A DNA stretch of 64,000 nt, from NCBI GenBank assembly GCA_022113835.1, contig JAILWY010000027.1, forward strand, positions 6,574,501-6,638,500. The letters run 5' to 3'. The stretch comes from Atopsyche davidsoni. Taxonomy: Eukaryota > Arthropoda > Insecta > Trichoptera > Hydrobiosidae. Shown here piece by piece: positions 37,066 through 48,790 of the stretch. Numbering within the stretch: position 1 is the stretch's first letter; each line of letters starts with the position of its first letter. A program made the position numbers and the translations under genes. Below the pieces are notes generated by a model that saw only the letters and a list, made by a program, of their open reading frames with translations, had not been told where the DNA came from and did no database searches.

Positions 37066-37539
37066 ATGTATTTTAAAGATATTAAACTGACAAATTATGT
37101 TTGCAGGTGCTATGGTATTGTTTTCTTGAAAACAATTTGAACTAAAAAAAATGTTTTAATATAAATAAATATATATTTTTTAGAAATATACCTTAAAAAC
37201 ACCTGCTATTTTTAGATACAATAATCTTTGCATAAAATATGCATAATGCTCATTTTTATTATTTATACAATAAATAAGTTAAATTTTAATTAATTACGAT
37301 TATAATGAAAATTATTAAATATACAATGAGTGCTTCTTAAAATTAAAATATATGGTGATTCAATTTATTTTTCCAAATTTCATACATTTATATTAATGCA
37401 ACCTAAAAAAAACTCATTGTTCTTTATAAGCACAATGAATTTCGAATTAAAAATTTACTTTTATATTTTTAATCGTGCATAACTTAAATGATTGGTATTT
37501 TATTATTAAAATAAAAAAATATTAAAATTGTTAACAAGG

Positions 37540-37795
37540 ATAGGTTATCGGCTGCTCGCTCCTCACCCCCTGCGTTTCATTCTCAGGCAATCCTCATAAA
37601 TCCACACGAGAGCTGACGTCACGGGTCAAATAAAATAGATTGGCAGACGTTGAGTGATGGCCGTACAAGAGCAGCCATTAAAGAGCAACGGTAAACAGAG
37701 CGCCGGCTCCGACGCCGCGCGGCGCCGGGACGCTGCGCCGTCTGGCCTCATCATCAAGGGAGAAGCTCTTGGGACTCGAGTTGTTTTTAAATATT
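37540..37795. promoter_or_regulatory. GC-rich block with CRE and ATGGCCG motif
   Basis: AGCTGACGTCAC (TGACGTCA at 37614-37621) is followed 35 bp later by GATGGCCG (37656-37663) and then a CpG-rich core (37695-37745). AGCTGACGTCAC is identical to the site at 48062-48073. No open frame. Candidate enhancer or Polycomb/Trithorax-type element. Confidence 0.45.
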
Positions 37796-38795
37796 CTATT
37801 CAATACAATATTTATAGCTGAGTTGAATGCGGTACATTTTTAGATCAGCATAAAAATATAAATAGGTATTATTCAGTGGAGATTAGTCAATATAATCAAT
37901 TACAGATAGCACAATACACAATATTGTTTTTGAGTTTACTAATTATTTTTCCAAGAAATAATACGTTATCTGATCGTTTTTCCAAGAAAACATTTCAATT
38001 TCATTGTTTAGCATTTAGAATTTAAAGCATTTACATCAGATAAGAAAACTGCCACTATTGGTATTATATAAAATGATAGTACGAGTATATTAAGGCACTT
38101 GAAATTGGTACTGAGAAAATACGTGTAGAATATTACGAGCCAATTTTATACGAACTCTCTTACAACAAAAAAAGAGCGCTACTAAAAATATTTTTTACCA
38201 TTTTTGTTGATTACGTTTAGTTATTAAATTTATTTTTTTTAAATATCAATTTTAGGAGCTAAGCTTGACGATACAGTCTCTTCTATTGATTTATATTTCG
38301 CTATTCCGTAGTAACAGCACAAAGCACCTCATCAGTTCTAAAGAATGCTTCTTTTTCATTTAGAGGATGTTCCTGCATTCCTGTGTTAATCAACTGCTAA
38401 TCATCCATAACTTTTCTATTGAACATGTTGGACTTTTAATGTTAAATGTGAAATTATTTATTTTAAAAAAATATTACATTGTATACATCTAATAAATATA
38501 TTCTAATAACAAATTCAAAAATTATGTCGTATCTACTGATAAATGATTTTTATTACAATAGTATAAATGTATCACATTAGTAGCTTGAATTTCTCTGGAA
38601 ATAAATTTTCCGATAGTAATTATTATAACCGCAAATAATATATTTCAATTAAAAGAATGAAATAAGGAAGTTATACGTTCATATATTGTTTTAATTAAAA
38701 AATAATAAAATCAATATAGACTCCTAGTATTTTGTATATAAACTCATGAAAGCATTCTAATTTATTACTAATTTATATTAAAAAAAAAAAACAAC
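37796..38795. other. AT-rich non-coding DNA
   Basis: Nothing recognisable. Confidence 0.5.
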
Positions 38796-39260
38796 ACAGT
38801 CAGGTATTTGGTGACTCGTAGATAAATATACAATAATACCACCGCATAGGCGTTTCTGAGGAGGTGGGTCGATTCGATGGTTAAAAGGATACAGTTTATT
38901 TATAAAATTTACGCATCCGCTAAATAATAAATTTCTCCTACTCGACGTAACAATAAACAACGAAGAGCGTCGCCTCGTCGTGATGTCGCCGCGGCTCGGC
39001 CAGCCCGGAGATAAAGGGAAGCCTCGGGCTTTGTAATCCCTGCGAGATTAGCAGCACTACAGGCTTGGGGCTTGCGAGGCTCGCAAGGGCTGCAGGGGGG
39101 TCCAGGGGGTGCAGGAGGCTGCAGGGGGCCACAGGGGGCTACATGGGGCTGCAGGGCGCACGGAAAGCCGCACCCGCCGAGATGATATTTTAATAAAGAC
39201 CGTGTGTGTTGGACTAACATAAATCTGGATAAGCCGTGACGTCATCCGTGATCACCTACT
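38796..39260. other. GC-rich block with minisatellite and CRE
   Basis: Complex CpG-rich sequence. It contains a 7-3-7 palindrome CTTGCGA-GGC-TCGCAAG (39071-39087), a G-rich 10-bp minisatellite (39091-39159) and a full CRE, TGACGTCA, at 39237-39244. Several minus-strand frames exist only because the G-rich repeat lacks stops; none has a domain. Confidence 0.4.
39091..39159 (+). repeat. 10-bp G-rich minisatellite, seven units
   Basis: Imperfect tandem array of consensus TGCAGGGGGC; one unit is 9 bp. The 10-bp period shifts the reading frame each unit, so the array is not evolving as protein. It has several GGGGG runs and is G-quadruplex-prone. Confidence 0.85.
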
Positions 39261-40190
39261 GCGTGCCTTGCGCTACCTACTTATAGCTCGTATAAATATT
39301 TTATATAAATATATACGATAGGATATGTCAATTTGAAACTCAAATTTTACCATTGAATAAATTAAAAGTTAAAAGACGTTTTTTTTAACTTATTTATATT
39401 GATAGTTGTGAATGTTATTGAGTTTTTGTACATTTTTTTCAATACTAATGAATCTACTATATGTTGCTGATTTTGTTAATTGGTCTCATGTTTTATATTT
39501 CGTGATATAAGCTTCTACTTCACTTTTTTTTAAGGAAGTGTATGTCGATAAAACGTTTATTTTGTTTTAGATTGATTTTTTTTTGTTTGTTTTTCTATAT
39601 ATAGTGCTTAAAGTACTGTGAAAATAAGAAATCATGAGAAATAGATATTTAATTATAGTTTGATACCTAGTATATTTGTACCTAAGGCTTTGGATTTAAT
39701 TATGAAAAAATAGTTTTTAATGATCCGTATATCTTTATAAGCACTACAGAAAATGACTCTTTTTTATTGTTTTTTATAGGCAATTACAAAAATTGATCAT
39801 CACAAATAGACTACACATTGTATGATAAATATAAATTAAATCATTTTATTTATAACTATATATAGATACTCACTTTAAAAAATATTATTGTTATATTAAA
39901 TAATAAAATAACAAATGCATTATTTGTCATTTGCCACATTAACAGATCTTATACAATTTATTTAAAATTATTTACAAAAATAAAAACAGTTTTTATTAAT
40001 TCTATACAAATTTGAGATCCAATAGAAATTATTCAAATTTTTCAATCATAAAATTTGAGTTATATTGTTGGTACGTAGATGATTATAAAATGAAAATAAA
40101 AATCCACATATTTTGAATTGTTATTATAATGTACGAGTATTTTATTCTCGTTACAATCAGAAAAGCTTCGAGTTTTATTTTTTTTTATAA
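39261..40190. other. AT-rich non-coding DNA
   Basis: Nothing recognisable. Confidence 0.5.
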
Positions 40191-40505
40191 TAAAGCATAA
40201 GCTTGGAGAGCAGGCAGCCCTCCAGCCCGCGGCCGGGCTACACGTACTCACGCCGCGATCATGTAGGAAGGCACCTCCGCATATGTGGGTAGTCTACTTC
40301 AATTTATTTTAAAAGCAGGGCATGTGCTCTCGAGCCCCGGGGGTGGAGGCTGGGGCGGGGGCGGGGGCGGGGGCGGCAGGGCTGGCTCGATAAACCCGGA
40401 CGGGAACATGTGCGAAAGCTCCGGAGAGCCCGGCAGACCACCCCCGCCCGCCGTGAGGGTGCGTGCCCATGTGTGAGTCCGCTGTGCTACAGCAATAGAA
40501 CGAAA
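40191..40505. other. GC island with GGGGGC tandem tract
   Basis: CpG-rich block with a G-rich tract at 40339-40381 containing four GGGGGC-type units. Frames on both strands are Gly/Pro low complexity. Candidate regulatory island and G-quadruplex site. Confidence 0.4.
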
Positions 40506-40804
40506 GCTCATTTTTCATTTTGACTTTCACATAGAAGCTCATCCAACTAAAGTGAAGAAAGAGTAATTGATCATTTCCAAAATATATAATAGATAAATTA
40601 TTTGAAAATATATACAGAACTTATAAAAAATAATGTATTAAAACTAAACTAAAAGTTTTATTTGCGATTAGTTGTAAATTCGAATTATAGCAAGATTTTG
40701 AATGAAATTGAATTAATTAATAAAATATTTTCGAAAAGTTTCTTTATAAAACCAAGGAAAATATATCCATTCGTAGTATGTTACAAAATTAAATGATTCT
40801 TTAA

Positions 40805-41276
40805 GTTTATGTGATTAAGCATATTTTTTCACACATTGAAAACGATTAAAGAAAACTCTCAGAAAATATCATCGTGACTTGTGAGGGATTCGAACCCACA
40901 TCCCCAAGCTTTCATGGCCGGTGCATTTATCCAACTATGCTAACGAGCCACTGCAATTTAGTGAGAATTTTTAATAATCATAATCTACATATGAACCAAT
41001 ATGCCCAGGCTAATCAATATCTGTTACTTTAATTAAGTCCAGTGTTTGCAAATCATTAAAATATTGATTAGCCTGGGCATATTGGTTCATATGTAGATTA
41101 TGATTATTAAAAATTCTCACTAAATTGCAGTGGCTCGTTAGCATAGTTGGATAAATGCACCGGCCATGAAAGCTTGGGGATGTGGGTTCGAATCCCTCAC
41201 AAGTCACGATGATATTTTCTGAGAGTTTTCTTTAATCGTTTTCAATGTGTGAAAAAATATGCTTAATCACATAAAC
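40805..41276. mobile_element. Perfect 216-bp inverted repeat carrying two tRNA-like modules (copy C)
   Basis: Arms 40805-41020 and 41061-41276 are perfectly complementary over 216 bp, with no mismatch or indel, around a 40-bp spacer (41021-41060). Each arm, read outward from the centre, has about 70 bp of unique sequence, a tRNA-like module, and the family tail ending near TTAATCACATAAAC. On the + strand the module lies at about 41131-41206, with an A box TAGCATAGTTGG that fits the pol III consensus exactly (41139-41150) and a B box GGTTCGAATCC (41185-41195), a normal 34-bp gap between them. The mirror module is at about 40875-40950 on the minus strand. The modules are head to head, so transcripts would diverge outward. 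The minus-strand 65-codon frame here is a by-product. Confidence 0.9.
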
Positions 41277-42990
41277 ATACTAATACCTGCATGGGTAAAT
41301 AAATACGCATCCTGATTAACATTAATCCAATTTAATATAAATAGAATGGTGCGCGTCTCGGCTAAACATCAATAGATTTTAAAAATAATAATAACCATAT
41401 TTGGATATAAAAATGCTTCACTTGTTCTTTAAGTTGCTAAAAAATATTTTTACTTTTGTCTCACAAGCTCAATTTTTATCTTTTCACAATTTCAAATGAA
41501 ATCGCAATTAATTAATAGGCTTAACGTTAGGGAGTTTTCTATTATGTTTTTGTTTTTATGAATTATTAAAAAGAAAATTATCAAATATAATGCTTAAAAT
41601 TCTATTAGTTTATTAAATACATTATATTATTTAGCATTTTCAAATCTAGGCACTTAACATACGCATAGTTTGTATATTTTGCACTTGAATAATATAAGTG
41701 CACAAACATTCTATGAATGTACAGATTTGTGGTTAAATATATACAAATTAAATTGCACGAAGACTATATTTTCATAGCTAAAAAATCGGCTACAAAGCAA
41801 CAATAGCATTATATTATACACGTGGTTCTTTATTGAGCAATCACTATCAGAAGCAGCACTTGAAGGTTTCATTTATGCGAACACAATAATATATTACATG
41901 TAATAATCACTATTCGAACACACAACGTCATAAAGTAGCCGCAAGTATTACTGGTAATGGAGCATAAGTATCTGCGCCATATTAATGCATTGGCTTAGTG
42001 ATTCTGCTAGGATGACTGTATTATAACTGGCATTAACGTCACTTGTAGAAACCAAAGCAAAAGCAAATCATTTAGTCTATACTAATACAAGAAATTTGCC
42101 CTTTAATCCGACGTTTTAGTTTCGGTATTAATATCATAATTTTTTTTTTTAAATTTAATCAAAACAGTATTTAATCAACTCAACTGATTTGATAAATATT
42201 TAAAAATTAAAAACATAAATAAATATGAATTTTTTTATATGCTAGTAATAAAAGATATTTAAAATTGATAGTTTTTATAAGACTTAAACATTTTAATTGT
42301 TATTTAAGAGGTAGTAAGCAAATGGTGGTCTCTTCTGTACCACTTGACCAAAGTGATTTCATAATAATAAAACGTTACACACAAGCATAAAACCAACTTT
42401 ATTACTGACGATATCTCAATCATTTAGGTAGGCACATTAAAAGATGGCGTGGGCTTATGGTGGTTAATTTTTTTTTATTTGTCTTGTCTTACATTATAGT
42501 TGAGCATTAGTTTTTAGTATTTGTTTTATTATTTTTGATGCTTCTATTTATGTTTTAATGAACGTTAAAATATTGTATTAACTATAACATTTATTGAATA
42601 AATATTATTTTATATTCATCCCATCTACTTTGATAAAACATATGTTGAAAAAATAAAAATCTTTAACAGTTGAACAATGTAATCTAATTAAATACTTCAA
42701 ACCTTTTTTTATCAAAATAGAAGCAATCAACATATGCTTAAATTAAAATGCATATTTTTTAAGTATAAAAAAATAGACAAAAATGTATAAAACGCGTTGA
42801 ATATTTTACTTAAAAAAGTTTATAAGAATATTTGTTTTAATTATCAATAATATAAACAGCAACCATGTTCATCAAATATAAACAAACTATATAATCTTCA
42901 TCAAATTTAATCTGTATTTTTGGTGCAAATATCAAATTTGCGAACCACTATGGAAAGATTAAGTTTTTGTAATTGGTTTAGGGACTATGA
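41277..42990. other. AT-rich non-coding DNA
   Basis: Nothing recognisable beyond a complex patch at about 41820-42080. Confidence 0.45.
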
Positions 42991-42999
42991 ATATCGACA

Positions 43000-43270
43000 G
43001 TAGTTCTTCTTCTAGGGCCTCTCCTCATAGGAGGTTGTTAACCATTTCATCAAATATATATCAATTCTGGCCCGGTCTCGCTAATTTTACTGTACTCCCG
43101 ACTTCCGGCCACTGGAACGTAAGTTTACTCCATCCAACATCCTTCAATTTTTCCTTGGACAGTTAGCTGTTGGATGTTTTATTTACTGTTTCGAAAAATA
43201 TGGCCAAAATAGGAGACCATGCGCTTTGACGCTCTTTTTTTGCGCATTCTGTGCAAGACTCTTTCGTTTG
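43000..43270 (-). pseudogene. Possible decayed LINE fragment, relative of 29300-29470
   Basis: The minus-strand translation is broken by stops but contains SKRMVSYFGHIFRN, VQGKIEG and GSREYSK stretches. These resemble the C-terminal part of insect LINE reverse transcriptases (a V-x-G-K-x-x-G stretch usually follows the conserved GH pair). It shares the 20-nt word TTTGCGCATTCTGTGCAAGA and a GSREY stretch with 29300-29470. I cannot assign the clade. Confidence 0.4.
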
Positions 43271-43394
43271 TGACGCGTTCAACCCGTGGTGTTTAAATTT
43301 ATAAATAATTATCTATTAAATCAAATTGGTGAATTAAAAATTCTGCATTAGGTGCCACTATTGCTGTATTTGTAAATAAATCATCTTTTTTAGA

Positions 43395-43725
43395 ATCAAC
43401 GCGCATCTGCAATAACACGGAGAACGCAGAGTCCGTTGCGGAGAGAAGGGATACCTAAATAATCCGCAGAGAGGGCGGCGCGGAGGGCGGCTATTTCCGT
43501 GGGCGAGTCAACGTCCCCCCCCCTCCCTTCACCCCCTCCCCACACCCCCCTCCACCCCCCACCACCCCTGCCTCCCCCCTGCCTCCCCCCCCGCCCCGCC
43601 CCGCCCGGGTTTATGACCGCCCGAGTACCGAGCCCGAAACGCTCCGCGCTACACAGCCGCCCGGAAGTAACGCGTGGATTCCAATGCTTGGAGCTATTTT
43701 TAATTAAAATTTGTCTCGATAGCAT
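43395..43725. other. GC island with long C-rich tract
   Basis: CpG-rich block whose centre (43513-43607) is almost pure CCCCT/CCCCA/CCCCG, i.e. G-rich on the minus strand. Frames on both strands are Pro or Gly low complexity. Candidate regulatory island. Confidence 0.4.
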
Positions 43726-44079
43726 TATGCATTGGGCTGACCAAAAGTTTCGAGAAATGCTTTTAAATTAAATATATAGAATTTTTTGCGAATTTTAGAC
43801 GAGAAACGATTTTTAATTTAAACTTCGGCTACTCGAAGCGCAATTCATAAACGTGAAATGGTTTTTATTCACACTCGTTATATATAGTAAAAATGCGTTT
43901 TTGAGTATTGAAATACTGTAGTTTAAACAAACAATAACAGTTTTAAAATACTCGAAGCAAACTGTAATAACTTTATATGTATTTGAATATCTGCTTCTTT
44001 TTAATATGTGAATATTTAATAGTACCGAATAGTCTCATTGGTTCATTAATTTAAATTAAAAGTATATGTTGGGGTGGAC

Positions 44080-44285
44080 GTGTATTTCGGGTAGCCATGT
44101 CGCCCCGCCGCGGGTGTAGTCGCAGTGGGATTGTTTTCTTTAGGCGAATGCTGAATCTTCCGAAAGAGAGAGAATAATGAAAAGCAAGCAACTTTCATAT
44201 ATTTCATGTAAATAAAAAAAGAGCGTATTTTTTCTTTCATCCCGCATTTATTTTACGACGTGCGCTTTATTTTTCCGCTGAGTTT
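44080..44285. other. Moderately GC-rich block
   Basis: Contains a CCCCGCCGCGGG core (44101) and a GAGAGAGA patch (44166). Candidate regulatory element. Confidence 0.3.
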
Positions 44286-45059
44286 TTCTTGATTTATACT
44301 TTTAATTAAAGCTCCAACCCCAAGAAATGATAAGAATTGTAATGAATGAATATTACTTATAAATAAAACGCGAGTAACATTTTTTTTAAAATATCTTTAA
44401 TACCTTACTATCCTCTGTAACATGGTGTTGTAATAAATAATAAAAAAATAAGAAGAATTTACTATTATAATAAATAATCGTAAGCTTTTATTTATAAAGA
44501 TATCTAGGTTTTAATATATTTTCTTCAAGTAATAGAAACTTCAATCTTTTACGGTTGACATAAGAGCTCGCATAAAAGTAAATGAAGAAGATAATAAGGA
44601 AACTTTGAGTCGTTTTGAGCACGAAACGACAGTTAGCCAAAAGTTGGCTAGTTAAGGAGCGCGCCGGGGTGAAATATCAGAATTATTTATTTATTTATAC
44701 CTTAAGCTCGTGTCGTATAGTTTCGAACAAACTTTTTTTATATACCTAGCAGCGCAATATAAAATAAAGTTTCGATCTAAATTATAACCCTGTCACACTC
44801 AGATAACTAGTTAATCTGTAAAATATGATGTGTTAACTTTATTTTTCTGTAAAAAATCACCTAACCTCACAACATTCGTCTTGGATAGATTGTCTCGACT
44901 TAAACTTGTGTATTTCGTGCTTAACTGTATGCAAAAAGATTTGCTTCCATGTCTACAATCGCAAGTGATATATGAGTCTTTAAAGGAAGTAGTTTGCTGA
45001 TATTTAATTGGATATTGATATATAAATCTAGAGATACAAAGTCGTATGGCACTTTCTTA

Positions 45060-45445
45060 AGGTCAAATACGACACAAAACTTTAAGTGACTTCGCAGCTG
45101 AGCCCGCGCAGGTAGTCGCTCACTCCGCGCAGATGGCCGGCGAGATAGCTAGGTGGAAACTTGAATTTCCGAGGGTAGCGGGAGCAGGTGCAGAATAAAA
45201 TACCTTTTATAGATCCTTGAAGGTACCTGCGAACACTTTCCTCCTAGATTGCTTTACAAAGGTAGCGCTTACGGCGAAACTATAAAGACTTTTCTCATTT
45301 TCTTTTGTCGGTTAGAGGGATTTACTCTATGCATTTTAAACGAAATTCCCGAGAAAAAAGACTCGGAAATAGGAGGGTGGAGCGGGCTTTATAAAAGTTA
45401 ATTGGATTTGTAATAGGAAACGTGGTGCATGTTTTCTATGAATTT
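45060..45445. other. GC-rich block with ATGGCCGGCG motif
   Basis: Complex sequence, with AGATGGCCGGCGAG at 45131. No open frame of note. Confidence 0.35.
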
Positions 45446-45589
45446 ATAGTAAAACGTAAATGTATTTAAAGTTAAATATAAAAAATTTACATATATATTT
45501 TTGACTTTTAGATATTTTATTTAAAATAATCCGAGTATCCGAGTATCCGCATTAAGATGTCATTTTTTTTAGTCAGTTTGTAGAGACAG

Positions 45590-46225
45590 ATTTTTTTCAA
45601 GCGCATTTTTATTTTTATTCCGGGTATTTCTATCCAACGCACGATCCTCGCGGAGATCGTATCGCACCCTCGCTCGGGAAAAATCTCAAAACATTTGTTC
45701 GAGTACAAAAAATATCCACATACGTTTAAAATAAATTGGAAACTTTACGACCGAAATGCCCCGCGCGCGAGCGGCTCCGCGGAGGACCTGCCTCATGTCT
45801 GGTGCACATTTTATAATATTTCTTTGACAATATATTTTATACGTTATTGCCCGAAATGACATGCTGTAAAAACACGACGCCGGGGGAATAAACAGTGATA
45901 AAAGTAAAAACGTGAGATTTTATCATGCCCACTATCGAGGCTGGAATCAAATTAAAGAATGTTTATACGGTAGCGCCGCTTTACTTTGTTTTCAAAGAAA
46001 AATCCATTTAAGTGGCGACTTGTGCGTACGAAGGCGGTCGGGAGACATTTCCTAAGATTTTACGAGCGACGGAATTTTTCAGCAGTCGTTTTGTTCCTAA
46101 TGCTCCTCGGGCACGGCAGCGGAACTCTTGGCTGCACGCTGCAGGCCAGGCACTCGAGAAGTCTGTACGCAGCCATTATAATATATCAGGCCTTTAGTGC
46201 TCTCCACCCACCGGAATAAACTAAG
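45590..46225. other. Long complex GC-rich block
   Basis: About 600 bp of balanced sequence with several CpG cores (45750-45800, 46010-46160). Two overlapping plus-strand frames (45986-46219 and 46012-46197) have no recognisable domain. Possibly several adjacent regulatory elements. Confidence 0.35.
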
Positions 46226-46799
46226 CTTTTTACTACAACTTGTATCAGAGATTTACTTTTGAGATATTTATTTATTTAATGAGGACTCTCTTCGGGTGCG
46301 CGAATGATTTGTAAGATTCTTATTGCGCTGTATTACTTATCGTAAGTCGTATGTGTCAAATACTTATACTCATTCCTCTGAAAGAAAAATTGTTTTTAAA
46401 TTAAGACTTTCATATTTATTGCTTAAAATAACAAATAATAATTAATTGTCCTTTTGTTGATGGTATGTATACGCTACAATAGTAAAAAATATTATTCTAA
46501 TAGCAAAAAAACATGCTATCCAGAATTTAAGGGTTTTTACGGTCTGAGCCCCTTGTCACAAAATTAAAAAATACAGTAAAGTCTATAATGAGTTGGTTCA
46601 TTATTTCATTTCCTTTTTGTAAATAACCCTCCCTAATTATCGCATCGGAAATAGGGTGAGGTGCGTATGTGTAAATAGGCTGGATAAATTAATAAACTTG
46701 TTTCGTATAATATATTTCTAAGTTCATTAGTAGAGTTCCTCCACCTCTGCTATCTTCATTATGTATAATTTATATACAAAGACAACGCAATCTCATTTC

Positions 46800-47110
46800 A
46801 TTAGGACTTCTTTTTATCTTCGTTTCAGTGTTGGGTCCGCCCATTCTAAAAAAACAACCATCGCGTCCACAGTGCGAGTCCGTTGACTATAAACCAATGT
46901 GCCTTTGTCGGTACTTCTATCGAGGTTTATTTACCTTATTTAAATTTTGTCCGGTATTTGTATTCCCCGAATACCCAACTCATAACAACAATGTTGTATT
47001 TAAACATCTAAATTAATTTTACGTCCGAGGGATGTATTTGTATCCTCCGGAGAGAATATCGTAATTTTAATAATTTAAAAGACGAGTCGGCAGATTTCGG
47101 CATCAAATAA
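46800..47110. other. Moderately GC-rich block
   Basis: Complex non-repetitive sequence. The 62-codon plus-strand frame has no domain. Confidence 0.3.
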
Positions 47111-47940
47111 ATAAAGCTGTGGATTACGTTTTATGTTTTATACTTTATATTTCTCATGCGTACTCCAGACGTCTTATTTGTAGGTATTTAATAAATCATC
47201 TGTTTATGGTGTGTTTCACAACGCGATAACTTCTGCTGTGAAAATGTAAATAATATCTTTTTATAAGAGTCTTATAGTTATGAATCTTGCATTTAATGTA
47301 CGCAATGGTGAAGTTTAATGTGAATGTAGAGAATAAAGTAGTCTCTTTACACCAGCACTCGATGCGCCTTGACATTCACCTTTCAGCGTAGAATCTAAAG
47401 TATATCAGTTAGTATCATTTTCCCAGGGGTATTAAAGAACTTTGTAGTTACTTTCTATTTCTGTATATATAATTCTAGCAAATTATTAAGTGTGAAATAG
47501 GCAAATATCTACCAAACCGAAAATCAATTAAATAGCAAAAAACTCAAATGTATTAGTATTTAAGAATTTTTCTGCTATAAATTGGATAACCTTTAAATAA
47601 GATTCATTTTCCATATGACAAAAATTTAAAAAAACATGTTTTCATTTCACGCTCACAGATTTTAATCACGAGATGTTTAATGAAAACCATATTACAATAA
47701 AAACCAGAAATTATTTTTTACACAAATATACTATCAAAGAAAATAAGCAAAACCACTAAACTGAATTATTTTACGTTAAATTTAAAAATATATATTTGTA
47801 AAAAAACATTTTTATAAAGTAGTAATGCTAAAATCAATATTCTCATCTTTTTAATAAGATTATTTTTATAGGTATCCTGAAATGATGATATCGCTTGTAT
47901 TTAATGTAAAAAGGTACTCAATTAAAAATAAAAACGCGCT
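47111..47940. other. AT-rich non-coding DNA
   Basis: Nothing recognisable. Confidence 0.5.
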
Positions 47941-47944
47941 TACT

Positions 47945-48240
47945 CCACACAGCGGCCGAGAGCGCGGCAAAAAGTTAATTAAACAAAAAAATTAGAATCG
48001 AGGTGGTGGGGGGGGGGAGGGGGGAGGAGGGAGGAGTGCGGGCGGGGAGGGGGGGGGGGGAGCTGACGTCACAGCCCGGCAAGATGGCCGCCGCCTCGGG
48101 CGGGTCGTAAGAAGCGCGAGATACGGCGCCCCGCGGCCGTTTGTCAGGATGTTTATGGAGAGACGTGAGATCAGAGCCGCGCCGCGCGGAGACTCGGCGA
48201 TCTAACAAAATGGCTGCCCAAATTTCTCCGACTCAACTCA
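47945..48240. promoter_or_regulatory. GC island with G-run, CRE and AAGATGGCCGCC
   Basis: A 60-bp G-rich tract (48002-48061) leads directly into AGCTGACGTCAC (TGACGTCA 48064-48071), then CAAGATGGCCGCCGCC (motif 48084-48092), a CpG-rich stretch, and a second ATGGC word, AAAATGGCTGCC (48207). The same ingredients occur at 26.6-26.7 kb in a different order. AAGATGGCCGCC is close to the YY1 consensus AAnATGGCNGC. The ATG it contains opens only an 8-codon frame, so coding is unlikely. Confidence 0.5.
48002..48061 (+). repeat. Purine G-rich tract, G-quadruplex-prone
   Basis: Nearly pure G with occasional A, including a run of more than ten G directly before the CRE. Homopurine composition also allows triplex formation. 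Confidence 0.85.
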
Positions 48241-48790
48241 ACAAGCATTACATAAATACTACAGCAAATTAAGCTTTATTATTACACTAAAACATATTTC
48301 TTGGAGCAACAAAATAAATTCGATGCATGCCGTAATAGCCGCACCAAGTTCAACAAAAATTTCAACTGCCGTGTGCACTTTCGTCGGTGTTAAATCGGTT
48401 CTGATTTAAAGTATTAAAATGCGATAATCTGATGAATTAAACAATCAGCATTTACGCTTTCTACTTCGTCTAACCGTTTTATGCAGATTCTTCACCTTCG
48501 CGATATTATTGTAAATTAGTGACGTCAACACTCGTCCACAATCAGTCAAGTTTGTCCGTAGTTAATCTGTCAAGTATGCGCGATCTGTGAAAACTGGTTA
48601 TGATAAATATTTATTCAGGATTTTAATATCACCAACATTATATGAGATGGCAGAAGTTGGATCCAACTGCTCTGTTGGATCATGAATCTGTTGCTCAAGA
48701 GCGACTCATTGTTAGATGCCCGCTTTCCGTTTAGAAAACCGTCACACCTACGGGCAATACGCACCACTCTACTTTAACGGACGTGGATTT
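48241..48790. other. Complex flank with second CRE
   Basis: A full TGACGTCA is at 48520-48527, about 450 bp from the one at 48064. The rest is moderately complex without genes. Confidence 0.35.

Noticed and set aside
41131..41206. Functional tRNA gene
   Set aside because: Good A and B boxes, but the anticodon stem does not pair cleanly, no acceptor stem closes, and the sequence sits in a repeat family with a constant tail.
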